From Mesorhizobium sp. ORS 3324 (GTDB lineage: Bacteria; Pseudomonadota; Alphaproteobacteria; Rhizobiales; Rhizobiaceae), in the NCBI GenBank assembly GCA_000824825.2, contig LM655172.1, forward strand, positions 1 to 64,000: a DNA stretch of 64,000 bases. Direction: 5' to 3'. This document shows positions 35,475-45,088 of the stretch, one piece after another (position 1 is the stretch's first letter; every line of letters begins with the position of its first letter). The position numbers and the translations under genes are program-made. The notes beneath the pieces were generated by a model. The model saw only the letters and a program-made list of their open reading frames with translations, had not been told where the DNA came from and made no database searches.

Positions 35475-36694
35475 TCGCGCAGCGCCTTTTCGGCGCCGAT
35501 CGGCGCATCGCGACCACCATCCTCGTCCTGCTGGCGGCGGCGGTCGTCGTGCCGCTGCTCAACCTCGCCGTTTCGCCGACGAGCGCGTTCTACGTGCCGC
35601 CCTACATCGTGGCGCTGCTCGGCAAATACCTCTGCTATGCGCTGCTGGCGCTGGCGCTCGATCTCGTCTGGGGCTATTGCGGCATCCTCTCGCTCGGCCA
35701 CGGCGCCTTCTTCGCCCTCGGCGGCTATGCGATGGGCATGTATCTGATGCGCCAGATCGGCTCGCGCGGCGTCTATGGCAATCCGATCCTGCCGGATTTC
35801 ATGGTGTTCCTGAACTACAAGGAACTGCCCTGGTTCTGGTACGGCTTCAACCATTTCTGGTTCGCAGCAACGATGGTGCTCGCCGTGCCCGGTCTGCTCG
35901 CTTTCGTCTTCGGCTGGTTCGCCTTTCGCAGCCGCGTCACCGGCGTCTATCTCTCGATCATCACCCAGGCGATGACCTATGCGCTGCTGCTCGCGTTCTT
36001 CCGCAACGACATGGGTTTTGGCGGCAACAACGGCCTGACCGACTTCAAGGACATCCTCGGCTTCAACGTGCAAGCCGACGCGACGCGCTCGGCGCTGTTT
36101 GCGGCGAGCGCCGTCACGCTGGCGCTGGCGGTTCTTCTCACCGCAGCGATCGTTCGCTCCAAATACGGAAAACTCCTGATGGCGGTGCGCGATGCGGAAA
36201 GCCGCACCCGCTTCCTCGGCTGGAGGGCGGAGAACGTCAAGCTGTTCGCCTTCACGATCTCGGCAGTCATGGCCGGCATTGCCGGCGCGCTCTACGTGCC
36301 GCAGGTCGGCATCATCAATCCCGGCGAGTTCGAGCCGGCGAACTCGATCGAGGTCGTCATCTGGACCGCCGTCGGCGGGCGCGGCACGATCGTCGGCCCG
36401 ATCATCGGCGCTCTGCTCGTCAACGCCGGAAAATCCTGGTTCACCGGCGTGCTGCCGGAATTCTGGCTGTTCGCGCTGGGCGGGCTGTTCGTCGCCGTCA
36501 CCCTGTTCCTGCCCAAGGGCGTCGTCGGCACCTGGGATGGCTGGCGCGGCAAGGCCGGGGCACTGCGCGCGGCCTCGCTCGCGGCTGAGACCGGCGCCGA
36601 CGCCGAAGAACCGAAGCCGAGGACCGTGCGCTCGGCGGCGAGGATACCGGGCGCATGGTCGGCCTCCGGCCCCGAGCCGCAGCCGGCGGAGTGA
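35471..36694 (+). CDS. urtC: Urea ABC transporter permease UrtC
   Basis: This 407-residue LivM-type permease contains the segments LDLVWGYCGILSLGHGAFFALGGY (split here around GHGAFF) and VWTAVGGRGTIVGPIIGALL-like sequence near the end of the membrane domain. A charged cytosolic tail of about 50 residues follows. It forms the membrane channel with UrtB. The ATG overlaps the urtB stop (ATGA, 35471-35474), which indicates translational coupling. urtD starts seven bases after its stop. Confidence 0.93.
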   Translation: MIAQRLFGADRRIATTILVLLAAAVVVPLLNLAVSPTSAFYVPPYIVALLGKYLCYALLALALDLVWGYCGILSLGHGAFFALGGYAMGMYLMRQIGSRGVYGNPILPDFMVFLNYKELPWFWYGFNHFWFAATMVLAVPGLLAFVFGWFAFRSRVTGVYLSIITQAMTYALLLAFFRNDMGFGGNNGLTDFKDILGFNVQADATRSALFAASAVTLALAVLLTAAIVRSKYGKLLMAVRDAESRTRFLGWRAENVKLFAFTISAVMAGIAGALYVPQVGIINPGEFEPANSIEVVIWTAVGGRGTIVGPIIGALLVNAGKSWFTGVLPEFWLFALGGLFVAVTLFLPKGVVGTWDGWRGKAGALRAASLAAETGADAEEPKPRTVRSAARIPGAWSASGPEPQPAE

Positions 36695-36700
36695 GCGATC

Positions 36701-37447
36701 ATGAGCAAGTCGAACACCATCCTCTATCTCGACGGCGTCTCGGTCTCCTTCGACGGTTTTCGGGCCATCAACAACCTGTCGCTGGTGCTCGACAAGGGCG
36801 AGATGCGGGCGATCATCGGACCCAACGGCGCCGGCAAGACGACGATGATGGACATCGTCACCGGCAAGACGCGGCCGGACGAGGGCGAGGTCTTCTTCGA
36901 CGGGCAAGTCGACCTCACCCGGCATGACGAGGCCGAGATCGCCATGATGGGCATCGGCAGGAAATTCCAGAAGCCAACCGTCTTCGAGAGCCACAGCGTC
37001 GAGGACAATCTGTTGCTGGCGCTGAAGGGGCCGCGCTCGATCTTCCCGGCGCTTTTCCACCGCCGCTCTCCCGTCGAGGCGCGGCGCATCGACGACATAC
37101 TCGGCATCATCCGTCTCGGTGACAAGCGCGGCGAGCTCGCCGCCAATTTGAGCCACGGCCAGAAGCAGTGGCTGGAGATCGGCATGTTGTTGGCACAGGA
37201 CCCGAAGCTGCTGCTCGTCGATGAGCCGGTCGCCGGCATGACCGACGCCGAGACAGAGGAGACGGCGCGCCTGCTCAAGGACATTGCCCGCGACCATTCG
37301 GTGATCGTGGTCGAGCACGACATGCATTTCGTGCGTGCCCTCGATGTCAAGGTCACCTGCCTGCACGAGGGCTCGGTGCTGTCCGAAGGCACGCTCGATT
37401 TCGTCTCGGCCGACGAGCGCGTCGTCGAAGTCTATCTGGGGCGTTGA
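36701..37447 (+). CDS. urtD: Urea ABC transporter ATPase UrtD
   Basis: This 248-residue ABC ATPase of the LivG type has Walker A GPNGAGKTT, signature LSHGQKQWLEIG, Walker B LLLVDEPVAGM and the switch histidine in VVEHDMHFV. It works with UrtE to power urea uptake. It follows urtC directly, and urtE begins about 70 bases after its stop. Confidence 0.93.
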   Translation: MSKSNTILYLDGVSVSFDGFRAINNLSLVLDKGEMRAIIGPNGAGKTTMMDIVTGKTRPDEGEVFFDGQVDLTRHDEAEIAMMGIGRKFQKPTVFESHSVEDNLLLALKGPRSIFPALFHRRSPVEARRIDDILGIIRLGDKRGELAANLSHGQKQWLEIGMLLAQDPKLLLVDEPVAGMTDAETEETARLLKDIARDHSVIVVEHDMHFVRALDVKVTCLHEGSVLSEGTLDFVSADERVVEVYLGR

Positions 37448-37517
37448 GCATGGTCTGGCGGGTTCCGTTCCACCGTTTCGACTTCGCGTTCCTCCGGCGC
37501 TGGAGAAGGGGCTGAGC

Positions 37518-38213
37518 ATGCTCGAAGTCTCCAATGCCACGCTCCACTACGGTGCCGCTCAGGCGCTGCGTGGCGTCTCGCTGAAGGCCGGCGCGGGCAA
37601 GATCACCTGCGTGCTCGGCCGCAACGGTGTCGGCAAGACCAGTTTGATGAGATCGATCGTCGGCCATCACCGGCTGACGAGCGGAAGCGTTGCCTTCGAG
37701 GGGAAGGCGCTCGACCGGAGCGCGGCGTATGACCGCGCCCGGTCGGGCATCGCATTCGTGCCGCAGGGCAGGGAGATCTTTCCCTTGCTCACGGTGCGCG
37801 AGAACCTGGAGTCCGGCTTTGCGCCGTTGAAGCGCGCCGACCGCGCTGTTCCGGCGCATGTCTTCGAGCTGTTTCCGGTGCTGAAGCAGATGCTGTCGCG
37901 GCGCGGCGGCGACCTGTCCGGTGGCCAGCAGCAGCAGCTCGCCATCGGACGCGCGCTGGTGATGCGGCCCAAGCTGCTCGTACTCGACGAGCCGACCGAA
38001 GGCATACAGCCCTCGATCATTAAGGACATCGGCCGCGCCATCCGCTACCTGCGCGACCAGGCGGGGATCGCGGTGCTTCTGGTCGAACAATATCTCGACT
38101 TCTGCCGTGAGCTTGCCGACCAGGTCAACATCATGGACCGCGGCCAGATCGTGCACACCGGACCGGCCGAGGATCTCGATCGGGCGGATGTGCGGAAGTT
38201 CCTGACAGTGTAG
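37518..38213 (+). CDS. urtE: Urea ABC transporter ATPase UrtE
   Basis: This 231-residue LivF-type ATPase has Walker A GRNGVGKTS, the family-typical QGREIFPLLTVRENL, signature LSGGQQQQLAIGRAL and Walker B LLVLDEPTEGIQPSI. It is the last gene of urtABCDE. No urease genes follow, so imported urea must be handled by enzymes encoded elsewhere. A hairpin with a TTCG loop (38224-38237) sits just after the stop but lacks a T-run, so operon termination is unclear. Confidence 0.93.
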   Translation: MLEVSNATLHYGAAQALRGVSLKAGAGKITCVLGRNGVGKTSLMRSIVGHHRLTSGSVAFEGKALDRSAAYDRARSGIAFVPQGREIFPLLTVRENLESGFAPLKRADRAVPAHVFELFPVLKQMLSRRGGDLSGGQQQQLAIGRALVMRPKLLVLDEPTEGIQPSIIKDIGRAIRYLRDQAGIAVLLVEQYLDFCRELADQVNIMDRGQIVHTGPAEDLDRADVRKFLTV

Positions 38214-38478
38214 AATCGATTGCTCGACTTCGGTCGACAACGTGAATCGATAGCAAGCCTAATATTTCTCCCGTTTGACCCTGCCTAACTCTGGTGCCTC
38301 CAAAGCTGCGTGCTAGTCTTTCCTTGGCCTAGGTGAGTCGGCCGCTTTCCGTGTCAGTCGCGAATGAAGGGGAAGGCGCGGGCTCAGCCGGCAAGTTCCA
38401 CGCAAGCAAACCTGCCTAGCTTTCCTGCAGTGATTGTCGGTCGATGCGTCCAACAAAGAACTTGCCAGGGAAAAGGCG

Positions 38479-38655
38479 ATGGAACGTTTTGTCGAGGACT
38501 ATCAGAAGCGGCGTCTCACCGAACGCGTCGACATCATGACGGCGATCAACATCCTCATGTCGCAAGGCTATGACGAGGACGACCTGCTCGGAGAAATAAC
38601 AAAGGTCTTTTACGTCGACCTCGACGCCTATAACGAAGTGATCGGGCATCACTGA
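38479..38655 (+). CDS. Small conserved-looking hypothetical protein
   Basis: This 58-residue acidic helical protein (ERFVEDYQKRRLTERVDIM, then INILMSQGYDEDDLLGEI) has no signal or membrane segment. AGGGAAAAGG lies just upstream of ATG 38479; an in-frame TTG at 38434 would add 15 residues but has no good ribosome binding site. I do not recognise the family. The 265-base region upstream, after urtE, shows no other gene. Confidence 0.6.
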   Translation: MERFVEDYQKRRLTERVDIMTAINILMSQGYDEDDLLGEITKVFYVDLDAYNEVIGHH

Positions 38656-38679
38656 CGGCTTGAGCCGCTAAAGGTTGAC

Positions 38680-38746
38680 GCAATTCCGGACGGAAGGCTA
38701 CGGCGAAGTCGCCGAGCCCGACCGTTTTATGCTTTTCTGGAATTGC
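38680..38746. repeat. Dispersed palindromic repeat, family B copy 2 (expanded loop)
   Basis: The GCAATTCCGGACGGAA start and the CTTTTCTGGAATTGC end match the other family B copies. The loop is enlarged by about 23 bases and contains its own CGGCGA/TCGCCG hairpin. The first hairpin of the bipartite element is not clearly present. It lies between the small hypothetical gene and the diguanylate cyclase. Confidence 0.78.
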
Positions 38747-38754
38747 CCGGAGCT

Positions 38755-39900
38755 TCAAGCGCAGCGGCGGATGTCGAGCACGCGGTTGCGGCCGCCGCGC
38801 TTGGCCGCGTAAAGCGCCTTGTCGGCGGCGCTGAGCACCTTGTCGAAGCTCACGCCTTCGCTGCTGCCGAAAGCGAAACCGGCGCTCACCGTGCAATTGA
38901 ACCGGCCCGTTTCGGTTTCGATCGTTCGCGCCGCGAAGGCCATCCTTATCCGTTCGGCCGTGCCCTCTACCATCTCGGGCAGGGCGCGCTTCAGCACGAG
39001 CGCGAATTCCTCGCCGCCCATGCGGGCGGCGACATCGTTCGGGCGCAGATTGCCGGACAGTTCTTCGGCGAAGATCTTCAGCACCTCGTCGCCGGCGGCG
39101 TGGCCGAACTGGTCGTTGATCGCCTTGAAGCCGTCGAGGTCGAACACCACCACCGCCATGAAAGCGCCGACGGGCGCCTTGCCGTGCAGGTCGAACAGCG
39201 CGCGGCGGTTGAGCAGCCCGGTCAATGCATCGGTCTCAGCCTCGCGCTTGTGGTGGCGCGCCAATCGCCCCTGGTTGAGCGCCAGCGACAGCGCGCCGAT
39301 GCCGGTCATCGAGGCAATGACGATGACCAGGCTCAGATCCTCCGCCCAGTTGCTCGGTGCGTGGCCGAGGACAAGCTTGCCGTCCCATGCGAGCACGGCC
39401 GCGCACAGCACGAAGGACGCCGCAGTCAGGGAATAGAGCAGCGCCACGCCAACGAGCTGTGCCGGGGCCTCCGCGCGGCCCCGCCAATATTCATATGCGG
39501 TGCCGAACAGGAGCAGCGCCGCAAGGAAATTCTCCAGCATGAAGCCCAGCCCGTCATAGCCGAGCGCCATCGGCGGCAATGCCAGCGCAAAGGCGATGCC
39601 GGTGCCAAGCGCGATGCACGGCAGCGGCGAGCGGCCGGTCCGGAACTGATGGGCGGCGCCCAGCATCACGGAGAAACCGAGCAGCAGCAGCGCCAGCGTC
39701 AGGACGCCCAGGGCCTTTCCGGGCGCTCCGATATAGGCGTCATAGACAAATACCTCCGCCACCACGACCAGCACGCTGATGGCCCATGTCAGCAGGAACC
39801 TGTCGGAACGGGCGGTCAGCCAAGTTCCGAACAGGGTCAGGCTGAGACACGCGGCGGAGAAGCCGACGGCCAGCAGCAATGAGTTGTAGTCGAGCAGCAT
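38755..39900 (-). CDS. Membrane diguanylate cyclase (GGDEF)
   Basis: This 381-residue protein has six or seven predicted membrane helices (about 1-205) and a C-terminal GGDEF domain. The active-site loop reads GGEEF, which is catalytically competent, and DALTGLLNRRALF marks the domain start. The RPND motif five residues before GGEEF matches the RxxD inhibitory site for product feedback. It should make cyclic di-GMP from GTP in response to an unknown membrane signal. No phosphodiesterase or effector is adjacent. Confidence 0.92.
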   Translation of the reverse strand: MLLDYNSLLLAVGFSAACLSLTLFGTWLTARSDRFLLTWAISVLVVVAEVFVYDAYIGAPGKALGVLTLALLLLGFSVMLGAAHQFRTGRSPLPCIALGTGIAFALALPPMALGYDGLGFMLENFLAALLLFGTAYEYWRGRAEAPAQLVGVALLYSLTAASFVLCAAVLAWDGKLVLGHAPSNWAEDLSLVIVIASMTGIGALSLALNQGRLARHHKREAETDALTGLLNRRALFDLHGKAPVGAFMAVVVFDLDGFKAINDQFGHAAGDEVLKIFAEELSGNLRPNDVAARMGGEEFALVLKRALPEMVEGTAERIRMAFAARTIETETGRFNCTVSAGFAFGSSEGVSFDKVLSAADKALYAAKRGGRNRVLDIRRCA

Positions 39901-40011
39901 GCATCCGTCCTTGCCGCGCCGGTCTTCTGCAACCTGGCGTAGATACGTTAATGCAGCAAGGAAGTATCGATTGCGTTACGATGGTGGTGAAGACGCCATA
40001 ATTCCGTAGCG

Positions 40012-40266
40012 TCAGAGGACGGCCACCGACAACAGCAGTATGATGCCGACCCCCATCATCACCAGACCCGGCCAATTCTGCGACAGGCCGAGGAAACCTA
40101 GTCCGCGTCGCCGCGGCTCCAGTGTCGGGCCTGGCGTTGCCAGCTTCGGCGCCGGACGATCCGGCGCTGTGGATGCTGGATCACTCAGGCGTCCACGCCT
40201 CAGCGTGGCGGCTGCCATGTACACGACGCCGGCTATGGTAAGCAACGCACCGAGAATGACGGTCAT
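40012..40266 (-). CDS. Small two-helix membrane protein
   Basis: This 84-residue hypothetical protein has an N-terminal helix (VILGALLTIAGVVYMAAATL), a polar proline-rich middle (residues 25-55) and a C-terminal helix (WPGLVMMGVGIILLLSVAVL). GAGG just upstream of ATG 40266 supports this start and excludes the 56-residue upstream extension. The function is unknown. About 230 bases separate it from the DUF72 gene and show no gene. Confidence 0.65.
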   Translation of the reverse strand: MTVILGALLTIAGVVYMAAATLRRGRLSDPASTAPDRPAPKLATPGPTLEPRRRGLGFLGLSQNWPGLVMMGVGIILLLSVAVL

Positions 40267-40500
40267 CTTCCCTCGCTCCTTTCCGACGCTGCGGGATTTT
40301 GGCAAGCGTTTCGCGAGGTAGCTGCCTCGCCGTACCGACCTTTGGCGAGGCGAGTGGTGCGACGTCGCAGCTGTCTCTGCGGTCGGCGGCTCAGGCAGAA
40401 CGGTCAAGATGGCGGGCAGGTTCCGACAAGCCAACCGCCGATTAGCGTCGCGTGGCGCGCCGGGCTGAGCTCCCGCGTTTGAAGATGGAGGTCCGCAGCG

Positions 40501-41307
40501 CTATGCCGCCACCCGTTTCATCAGCGCCATGGCGCCGAAGGGGGCGCGCACCTTGCCTTCGGTGATGAAGTAGACGAACACGTCGCGCGGCTTCACCGGC
40601 GCGTCGGTCTTGGGGTCGGCGCGCGGCAGGTCGGGCGGCTGCTTGCCCTCCGCCCAGGTTTTTGCCCGCGCCGCCCATTCGTCGAGCCCCTTCGGCGTGT
40701 AGCAGTCGGGATTGTCGTCGCTGCCGGTCTGCAGCCGCGCATAGACGAAATCGCCCGTGACGTCGGCGATCGCCGGATATTTGGCGTGGTCGGCATAGAC
40801 GATCGCGGCATTGTATTTGCGCGCCAGCGCCGGAAATTCCGGCACGATGAAACTGTCGTGTCGGACTTCGAGCGCATGACGCAGCGCGACGCCGTCCTGC
40901 TTTTCCGGCAGCAGCTTCAGGAAGGCCTCGAAATCGTCCGCATCGAACTTCTTCGTTGGTGCGAATTGCCACAGGATGGGTCCCAGCTTCTCGCCGAGCG
41001 CGGCAACCCCGGAACCGAGGAAGCGCATCATCGATTCGCCGGCCTCGCCGAGCACGCGGCGATTGGTGACAAAGCGGTTGCCCTTGAGCGAAAAGACGAA
41101 TCCGTCCGGCGCGTCGCCGGCCCATTTCACGAAGGTCGGCTCCTTGAAGCTGGAATAATAGGTGCCGTTGACCTCGACGGTCGGCACCTGGCGGCTGGCA
41201 TAGTGCAGCTGCTTGGCCTTGGCGAGCTTGTCCGGATAGAAGGAGGTATCCCAGGGCTCGAAGGTCCAGCCGCCCATGCCGGAGCGGATTTTTCCTTGGC
41301 TGGTCAT
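40501..41307 (-). CDS. DUF72 family protein
   Basis: This 268-residue TIM-barrel protein of the DUF72 (YecE-like) family has the typical N-terminus IRSGMGGWTFEPWDTSFYP, then EVNGTYYSSFKEPTF, LGPILWQFAPT and ALEVRHDSF. The biochemical role is unknown. The neighbouring acetyltransferase gene ends 28 bases upstream of its start on the same strand, so the two may share a transcript with uvrA. Confidence 0.86.
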   Translation of the reverse strand: MTSQGKIRSGMGGWTFEPWDTSFYPDKLAKAKQLHYASRQVPTVEVNGTYYSSFKEPTFVKWAGDAPDGFVFSLKGNRFVTNRRVLGEAGESMMRFLGSGVAALGEKLGPILWQFAPTKKFDADDFEAFLKLLPEKQDGVALRHALEVRHDSFIVPEFPALARKYNAAIVYADHAKYPAIADVTGDFVYARLQTGSDDNPDCYTPKGLDEWAARAKTWAEGKQPPDLPRADPKTDAPVKPRDVFVYFITEGKVRAPFGAMALMKRVAA

Positions 41308-41335
41308 CGTCTTCCTCCCAGTTTCAAAGATAGGA

Positions 41336-41800
41336 TCAGGCGGCTTTGTCGATGGGTTTGACCATGTCGACGACGGTCCATCCCGGCCGATACGGATTGG
41401 GCCGGCGACCTGTCTCGCGATAGCCGTAGGCCGAATAGAGCGCGATGTTCCGCTCCATGCGCGAATTGGTGTAGAGCCGAACCTCCGGCAGGCCCCAAGA
41501 CCGCGCCTGCTCGTCGGCGAAGTTTAACAGCTTGATGCCGAGGCCCTTGCCCTGGAAGGCCGGCGCGACGGCGACGCTGAAGATCATGACGTGGTCGGGA
41601 TGCCGTTCCAGCACGACCAGCCCGGCCAGTTCACCGCCGCTCTCCAGCAGCCAGATTTCGCCGCGATCGATGCGCGGCGCGTAGTCTTCCGTGACCGGGA
41701 TCGGCGGCGCGCCGAGCAGGGCGGTGTAGGTGGCATAGGCCTCCGTCGTTAGCGACACGACTGCCTGGAGATCACCGGCAAGCGCTTGTCTGATCTTCAT
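41336..41800 (-). CDS. GNAT family N-acetyltransferase
   Basis: This 154-residue acetyltransferase has the acetyl-CoA-binding segment VAPAFQGKGLGIKLL (Q/RxxGxG/A) and the C-terminal YSAYGYRETGRRP. The substrate is unknown. ATG 41800 lies 38 bases after the uvrA stop on the same strand, so the gene is probably cotranscribed with uvrA. The frame continues upstream inside uvrA, but those residues are clearly out-of-frame uvrA sequence. Confidence 0.82.
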   Translation of the reverse strand: MKIRQALAGDLQAVVSLTTEAYATYTALLGAPPIPVTEDYAPRIDRGEIWLLESGGELAGLVVLERHPDHVMIFSVAVAPAFQGKGLGIKLLNFADEQARSWGLPEVRLYTNSRMERNIALYSAYGYRETGRRPNPYRPGWTVVDMVKPIDKAA

Positions 41801-41838
41801 TCGAGACTGTTCCAAATGACCGCCGGCGGTCCGCTCTG

Positions 41839-44760
41839 TTATTCCGCCGCTTCGCGCTTGCCTCCGGGGCGCCGCTCCAGAAGCTCCTTCAGGAACTGGC
41901 CGGTGTAGCTGCGCTTCTCGCGCACGATCGCTTCCGGCGTGCCGGAGGCAACCAGCTCGCCGCCGCCGTCGCCGCCTTCGGGGCCGAGGTCGAGGACCCA
42001 GTCGGCGGTCTTGATGACTTCGAGATTGTGCTCGATCACCACCACCGTGTTGCCCTGGTCGACCAGCTCGTGCAGCACTTCGAGCAGCTTGGCGACATCG
42101 TGGAAGTGCAGGCCGGTGGTCGGCTCGTCGAGGATGTAGAGCGTCTTGCCGGTAGCCTTGCGCGACAGTTCCTTGGCGAGCTTGATGCGCTGCGCCTCGC
42201 CGCCCGACAGCGTCGTCGCCTGCTGGCCGATATGGATGTAACCGAGGCCGACCTGGTTCAGCGTCACCAGCTTGTCGCGCACGCCTGGCACAGCGGAGAA
42301 GAAGTCGACGCCTTCCTCGACCGTCATGTCCAGCACATCGGCGATCGACTTGCCCTTGAACAGCACGTCCAGGGTCTCGCGGTTGTAGCGCTTGCCGTGG
42401 CAGACGTCGCAGGTGACATAGACGTCGGGCAGGAAGTGCATCTCGATCTTGATGACGCCGTCGCCCTGGCAAGCCTCGCAGCGGCCGCCCTTGACGTTGA
42501 AGGAGAAGCGGCCGGGCTGGTAGCCGCGCGCCTTGGCTTCCGGCAGGCCGGCGAACCAGTCGCGGATCGGCGTGAAGGCGCCCGTATAGGTGGCCGGATT
42601 GGACCGCGGCGTGCGGCCGATCGGTGACTGGTCGATGTCGATGACCTTGTCGAGGAACTCCAGCCCCTCGATGCGGTCGTGCTCGGCCGGATGCTCGCGC
42701 GAGCCCATGATGCGGCGCGAAGCCGCCTTGAACAGCGTCTCGATCAGGAAGGTCGACTTGCCGCCGCCGGAGACACCGGTGACGCAGGTGAAGGTGCCGA
42801 GCGGGATCTCCGCCGTCACGTTCTTCAGATTGTTGCCGCGCGCGCCGACGACCTTGATCCGCCGGTTCTTCTTCGCCTCGCGGCGCACTTCCGGCGTCGC
42901 CACTTCGAGCTCGCCCGACAGATATTTGCCGGTGATCGAGGCAGGGGTCGCCATGATCTGCTGCGGCGTGCCCTGCGCGATGATCTGGCCGCCATGGATG
43001 CCGGCCGCCGGGCCGATGTCGACGACATAATCGGCATGCAGGATGGCGTCCTCGTCATGCTCGACGACGATCACGGTGTTGCCGATATCGCGCAGGTGCT
43101 TGAGCGTGTCGAGCAGGCGCGCATTGTCGCGCTGGTGCAGGCCGATCGACGGCTCGTCCAGCACATAGAGAACGCCGGTGAGGCCGGAGCCGATCTGCGA
43201 GGCCAGGCGAATGCGCTGGCTCTCGCCGCCCGACAGCGTGCCGGAATTGCGCGACAGCGTCAGATAGTCGAGGCCGACATCGTTCAAAAAGCGCAGCCGC
43301 TCGCGGATTTCCTTGAGCACCCTGACCGCGATCTCGTTCTGCTTCTCGTTGAGCAGCGCCGGCAGTTCGTTGAACCATGTGTCCGCCTTGCGGATCGACA
43401 GCTCGGTGACCTCGCCGATGTGCTTGCCGGCGATCTTCACCGCCAGCGCTTCCGGCTTCAGGCGGTAGCCGTTGCAGGCGGGGCAGGGGGTAGCCGACAT
43501 GAAGCGCTCGATCTCCTCGCGCATCCAGGCCGATTCCGTTTCCTTCCAGCGCCGCTCGAGATTGGGAATGACGCCCTCGAAGGTCTTGGTCGTCTTGTAG
43601 GAGCGCAGGCCGTCGTCATACTGGAAGGTGATCTCGCGCTCGCCCGTGCCGTGAAGCACGGCCTGCTGCGCCTCCGCGCTCAGATCCTTGAACTTGTCGC
43701 CGAGCTTGAAAGCATAGGCCTTGCCGAGCGCCTCCAGCGTCTGCGCGTAGTAGGGCGAGGTCGACTTGGCCCACGGGCTGATTGCGCCGTCGCGCAGTGA
43801 GACGTTCTCGTCCGGCACGACGAGGTTGGCGTCGATGGCGCGCTGGCTGCCGAGGCCGTCGCAGGTCGGACAGGCGCCGAACGGGTTGTTGAAGGAGAAC
43901 AGCCTGGGCTCGATCTCGGGAATGGTGAAGCCGGAGACCGGGCAGGCGAATTTCTCCGAGAACATGATGCGCTCATGCGTCTCGTTCTTAGATTTGTTGA
44001 CTGAATCCTCGCCGGTCTGGCTGGCGTCGAGCGGCCTGTCGGCGAATTCGGCCACAGCAAGGCCGTCGGCGAGCTTTAGCGCGGTTTCCATCGAATCCGC
44101 CAGCCGCGTCGCCAGATCGCCGCGCACGACGATGCGGTCCACCACCACGTCGATGTCGTGCTTGTACTTCTTGTCCAGCGCCGGCACGTCGGCGATCTCG
44201 TAGAAGACGCCGTCAACCTTGACGCGCTGGAAACCCTTCTTCTGCAGCTCCAGCAGCTCCTTGCGGTACTCGCCCTTGCGGCCGCGCACGATCGGCGCCA
44301 GCAGATAAAGTCGCGTGCCTTCGTCCAGCGCCAGCACGCGGTCGACCATCTGGCTGACTGTCTGGCTCTCGATCGGCAGGCCGGTGGCCGGCGAATAGGG
44401 GATGCCGACGCGCGCGAACAGCAGGCGCATGTAGTCGTATATCTCGGTGACGGTGCCGACCGTCGAGCGCGGATTGCGCGAGGTGGTCTTCTGCTCGATC
44501 GAGATGGCGGGAGACAGGCCGTCGATCTGGTCGACATCCGGCTTCTGCATCATCTCCAGGAACTGGCGGGCATAGGCCGACAGGCTCTCGACGTAACGGC
44601 GCTGGCCCTCTGCATAGATGGTGTCGAAGGCGAGCGACGACTTGCCGGACCCCGACAGGCCGGTCATCACGATCAGGCTGTCGCGCGGCAGGTCGAGATC
44701 GACGTTCTTGAGGTTGTGTTCGCGCGCCCCGCGAATAGAAAGGTATTTTTGGTCGGCCAT
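41839..44760 (-). CDS. uvrA: Excinuclease ABC subunit A
   Basis: This 973-residue UvrA has two ABC modules (GLSGSGKSS at the N-terminus and GVSGGGKST in the second half, with [12 protein letters not shown] and [12 protein letters not shown] signatures). It finds bulky DNA lesions with UvrB in nucleotide excision repair. The C-terminal zinc hairpin is canonical (CEAC and CDVC pairs). The first zinc module reads Cys273-x2-Ser276-x20-Cys297-x2-Cys300, so one ligand is replaced by serine. ATG 44760 gives the usual [18 protein letters not shown]-terminus. An SOS box lies about 150 bases upstream. Confidence 0.96.
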   Translation of the reverse strand: MADQKYLSIRGAREHNLKNVDLDLPRDSLIVMTGLSGSGKSSLAFDTIYAEGQRRYVESLSAYARQFLEMMQKPDVDQIDGLSPAISIEQKTTSRNPRSTVGTVTEIYDYMRLLFARVGIPYSPATGLPIESQTVSQMVDRVLALDEGTRLYLLAPIVRGRKGEYRKELLELQKKGFQRVKVDGVFYEIADVPALDKKYKHDIDVVVDRIVVRGDLATRLADSMETALKLADGLAVAEFADRPLDASQTGEDSVNKSKNETHERIMFSEKFACPVSGFTIPEIEPRLFSFNNPFGACPTCDGLGSQRAIDANLVVPDENVSLRDGAISPWAKSTSPYYAQTLEALGKAYAFKLGDKFKDLSAEAQQAVLHGTGEREITFQYDDGLRSYKTTKTFEGVIPNLERRWKETESAWMREEIERFMSATPCPACNGYRLKPEALAVKIAGKHIGEVTELSIRKADTWFNELPALLNEKQNEIAVRVLKEIRERLRFLNDVGLDYLTLSRNSGTLSGGESQRIRLASQIGSGLTGVLYVLDEPSIGLHQRDNARLLDTLKHLRDIGNTVIVVEHDEDAILHADYVVDIGPAAGIHGGQIIAQGTPQQIMATPASITGKYLSGELEVATPEVRREAKKNRRIKVVGARGNNLKNVTAEIPLGTFTCVTGVSGGGKSTFLIETLFKAASRRIMGSREHPAEHDRIEGLEFLDKVIDIDQSPIGRTPRSNPATYTGAFTPIRDWFAGLPEAKARGYQPGRFSFNVKGGRCEACQGDGVIKIEMHFLPDVYVTCDVCHGKRYNRETLDVLFKGKSIADVLDMTVEEGVDFFSAVPGVRDKLVTLNQVGLGYIHIGQQATTLSGGEAQRIKLAKELSRKATGKTLYILDEPTTGLHFHDVAKLLEVLHELVDQGNTVVVIEHNLEVIKTADWVLDLGPEGGDGGGELVASGTPEAIVREKRSYTGQFLKELLERRPGGKREAAE

Positions 44761-44911
44761 TGCCGGTCGCCGCCTCAGGTCTGGAATTTGCTGGATTGGC
44801 GGGTTTCTCCCGGCCATCCCCTATGTAGGTAATTTCGCCGCCGCGTCGAGCGACGCCACATTTCTCGACCCAAGCGTTTAACCGCCTTTCGCGCGAGCGG
44901 GCAAGCGGAAA

Positions 44912-44926
44912 GAACAAAGGCCGAAC
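44912..44926. promoter_or_regulatory. LexA (SOS) box of uvrA
   Basis: GAAC-AAAGGCC-GAAC (minus strand GTTC-N7-GTTC) matches the direct-repeat LexA site of alphaproteobacteria exactly. It lies about 152 bases upstream of the uvrA start codon. It predicts DNA-damage induction of uvrA. Confidence 0.85.
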
Positions 44927-45088
44927 ATGCTCCTGACAAAGCGCTGTGGAAACAGCATCTCCCCGATGCCCGTTTCATCGATCCACAAAGGCGATCCAAG
45001 GGCGCTCGACTTACCCGCACGTAACCTCCTGACGATCACATTTTTCGGTAACCGGCTAGTCAACGGTTGACGCCGGCGACCCTTGGGG

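Noticed and set aside
38213..38258. TTCG-loop hairpin flanked by GAATCGAT copies after urtE, as a terminator
   Set aside because: The stem is only five bases long and no T-run follows, so intrinsic termination is not supported.
41336..42472. Extended 378-codon version of the acetyltransferase gene
   Set aside because: The first 220 or so codons are an out-of-frame reading of uvrA; a normal GNAT start lies at 41800.
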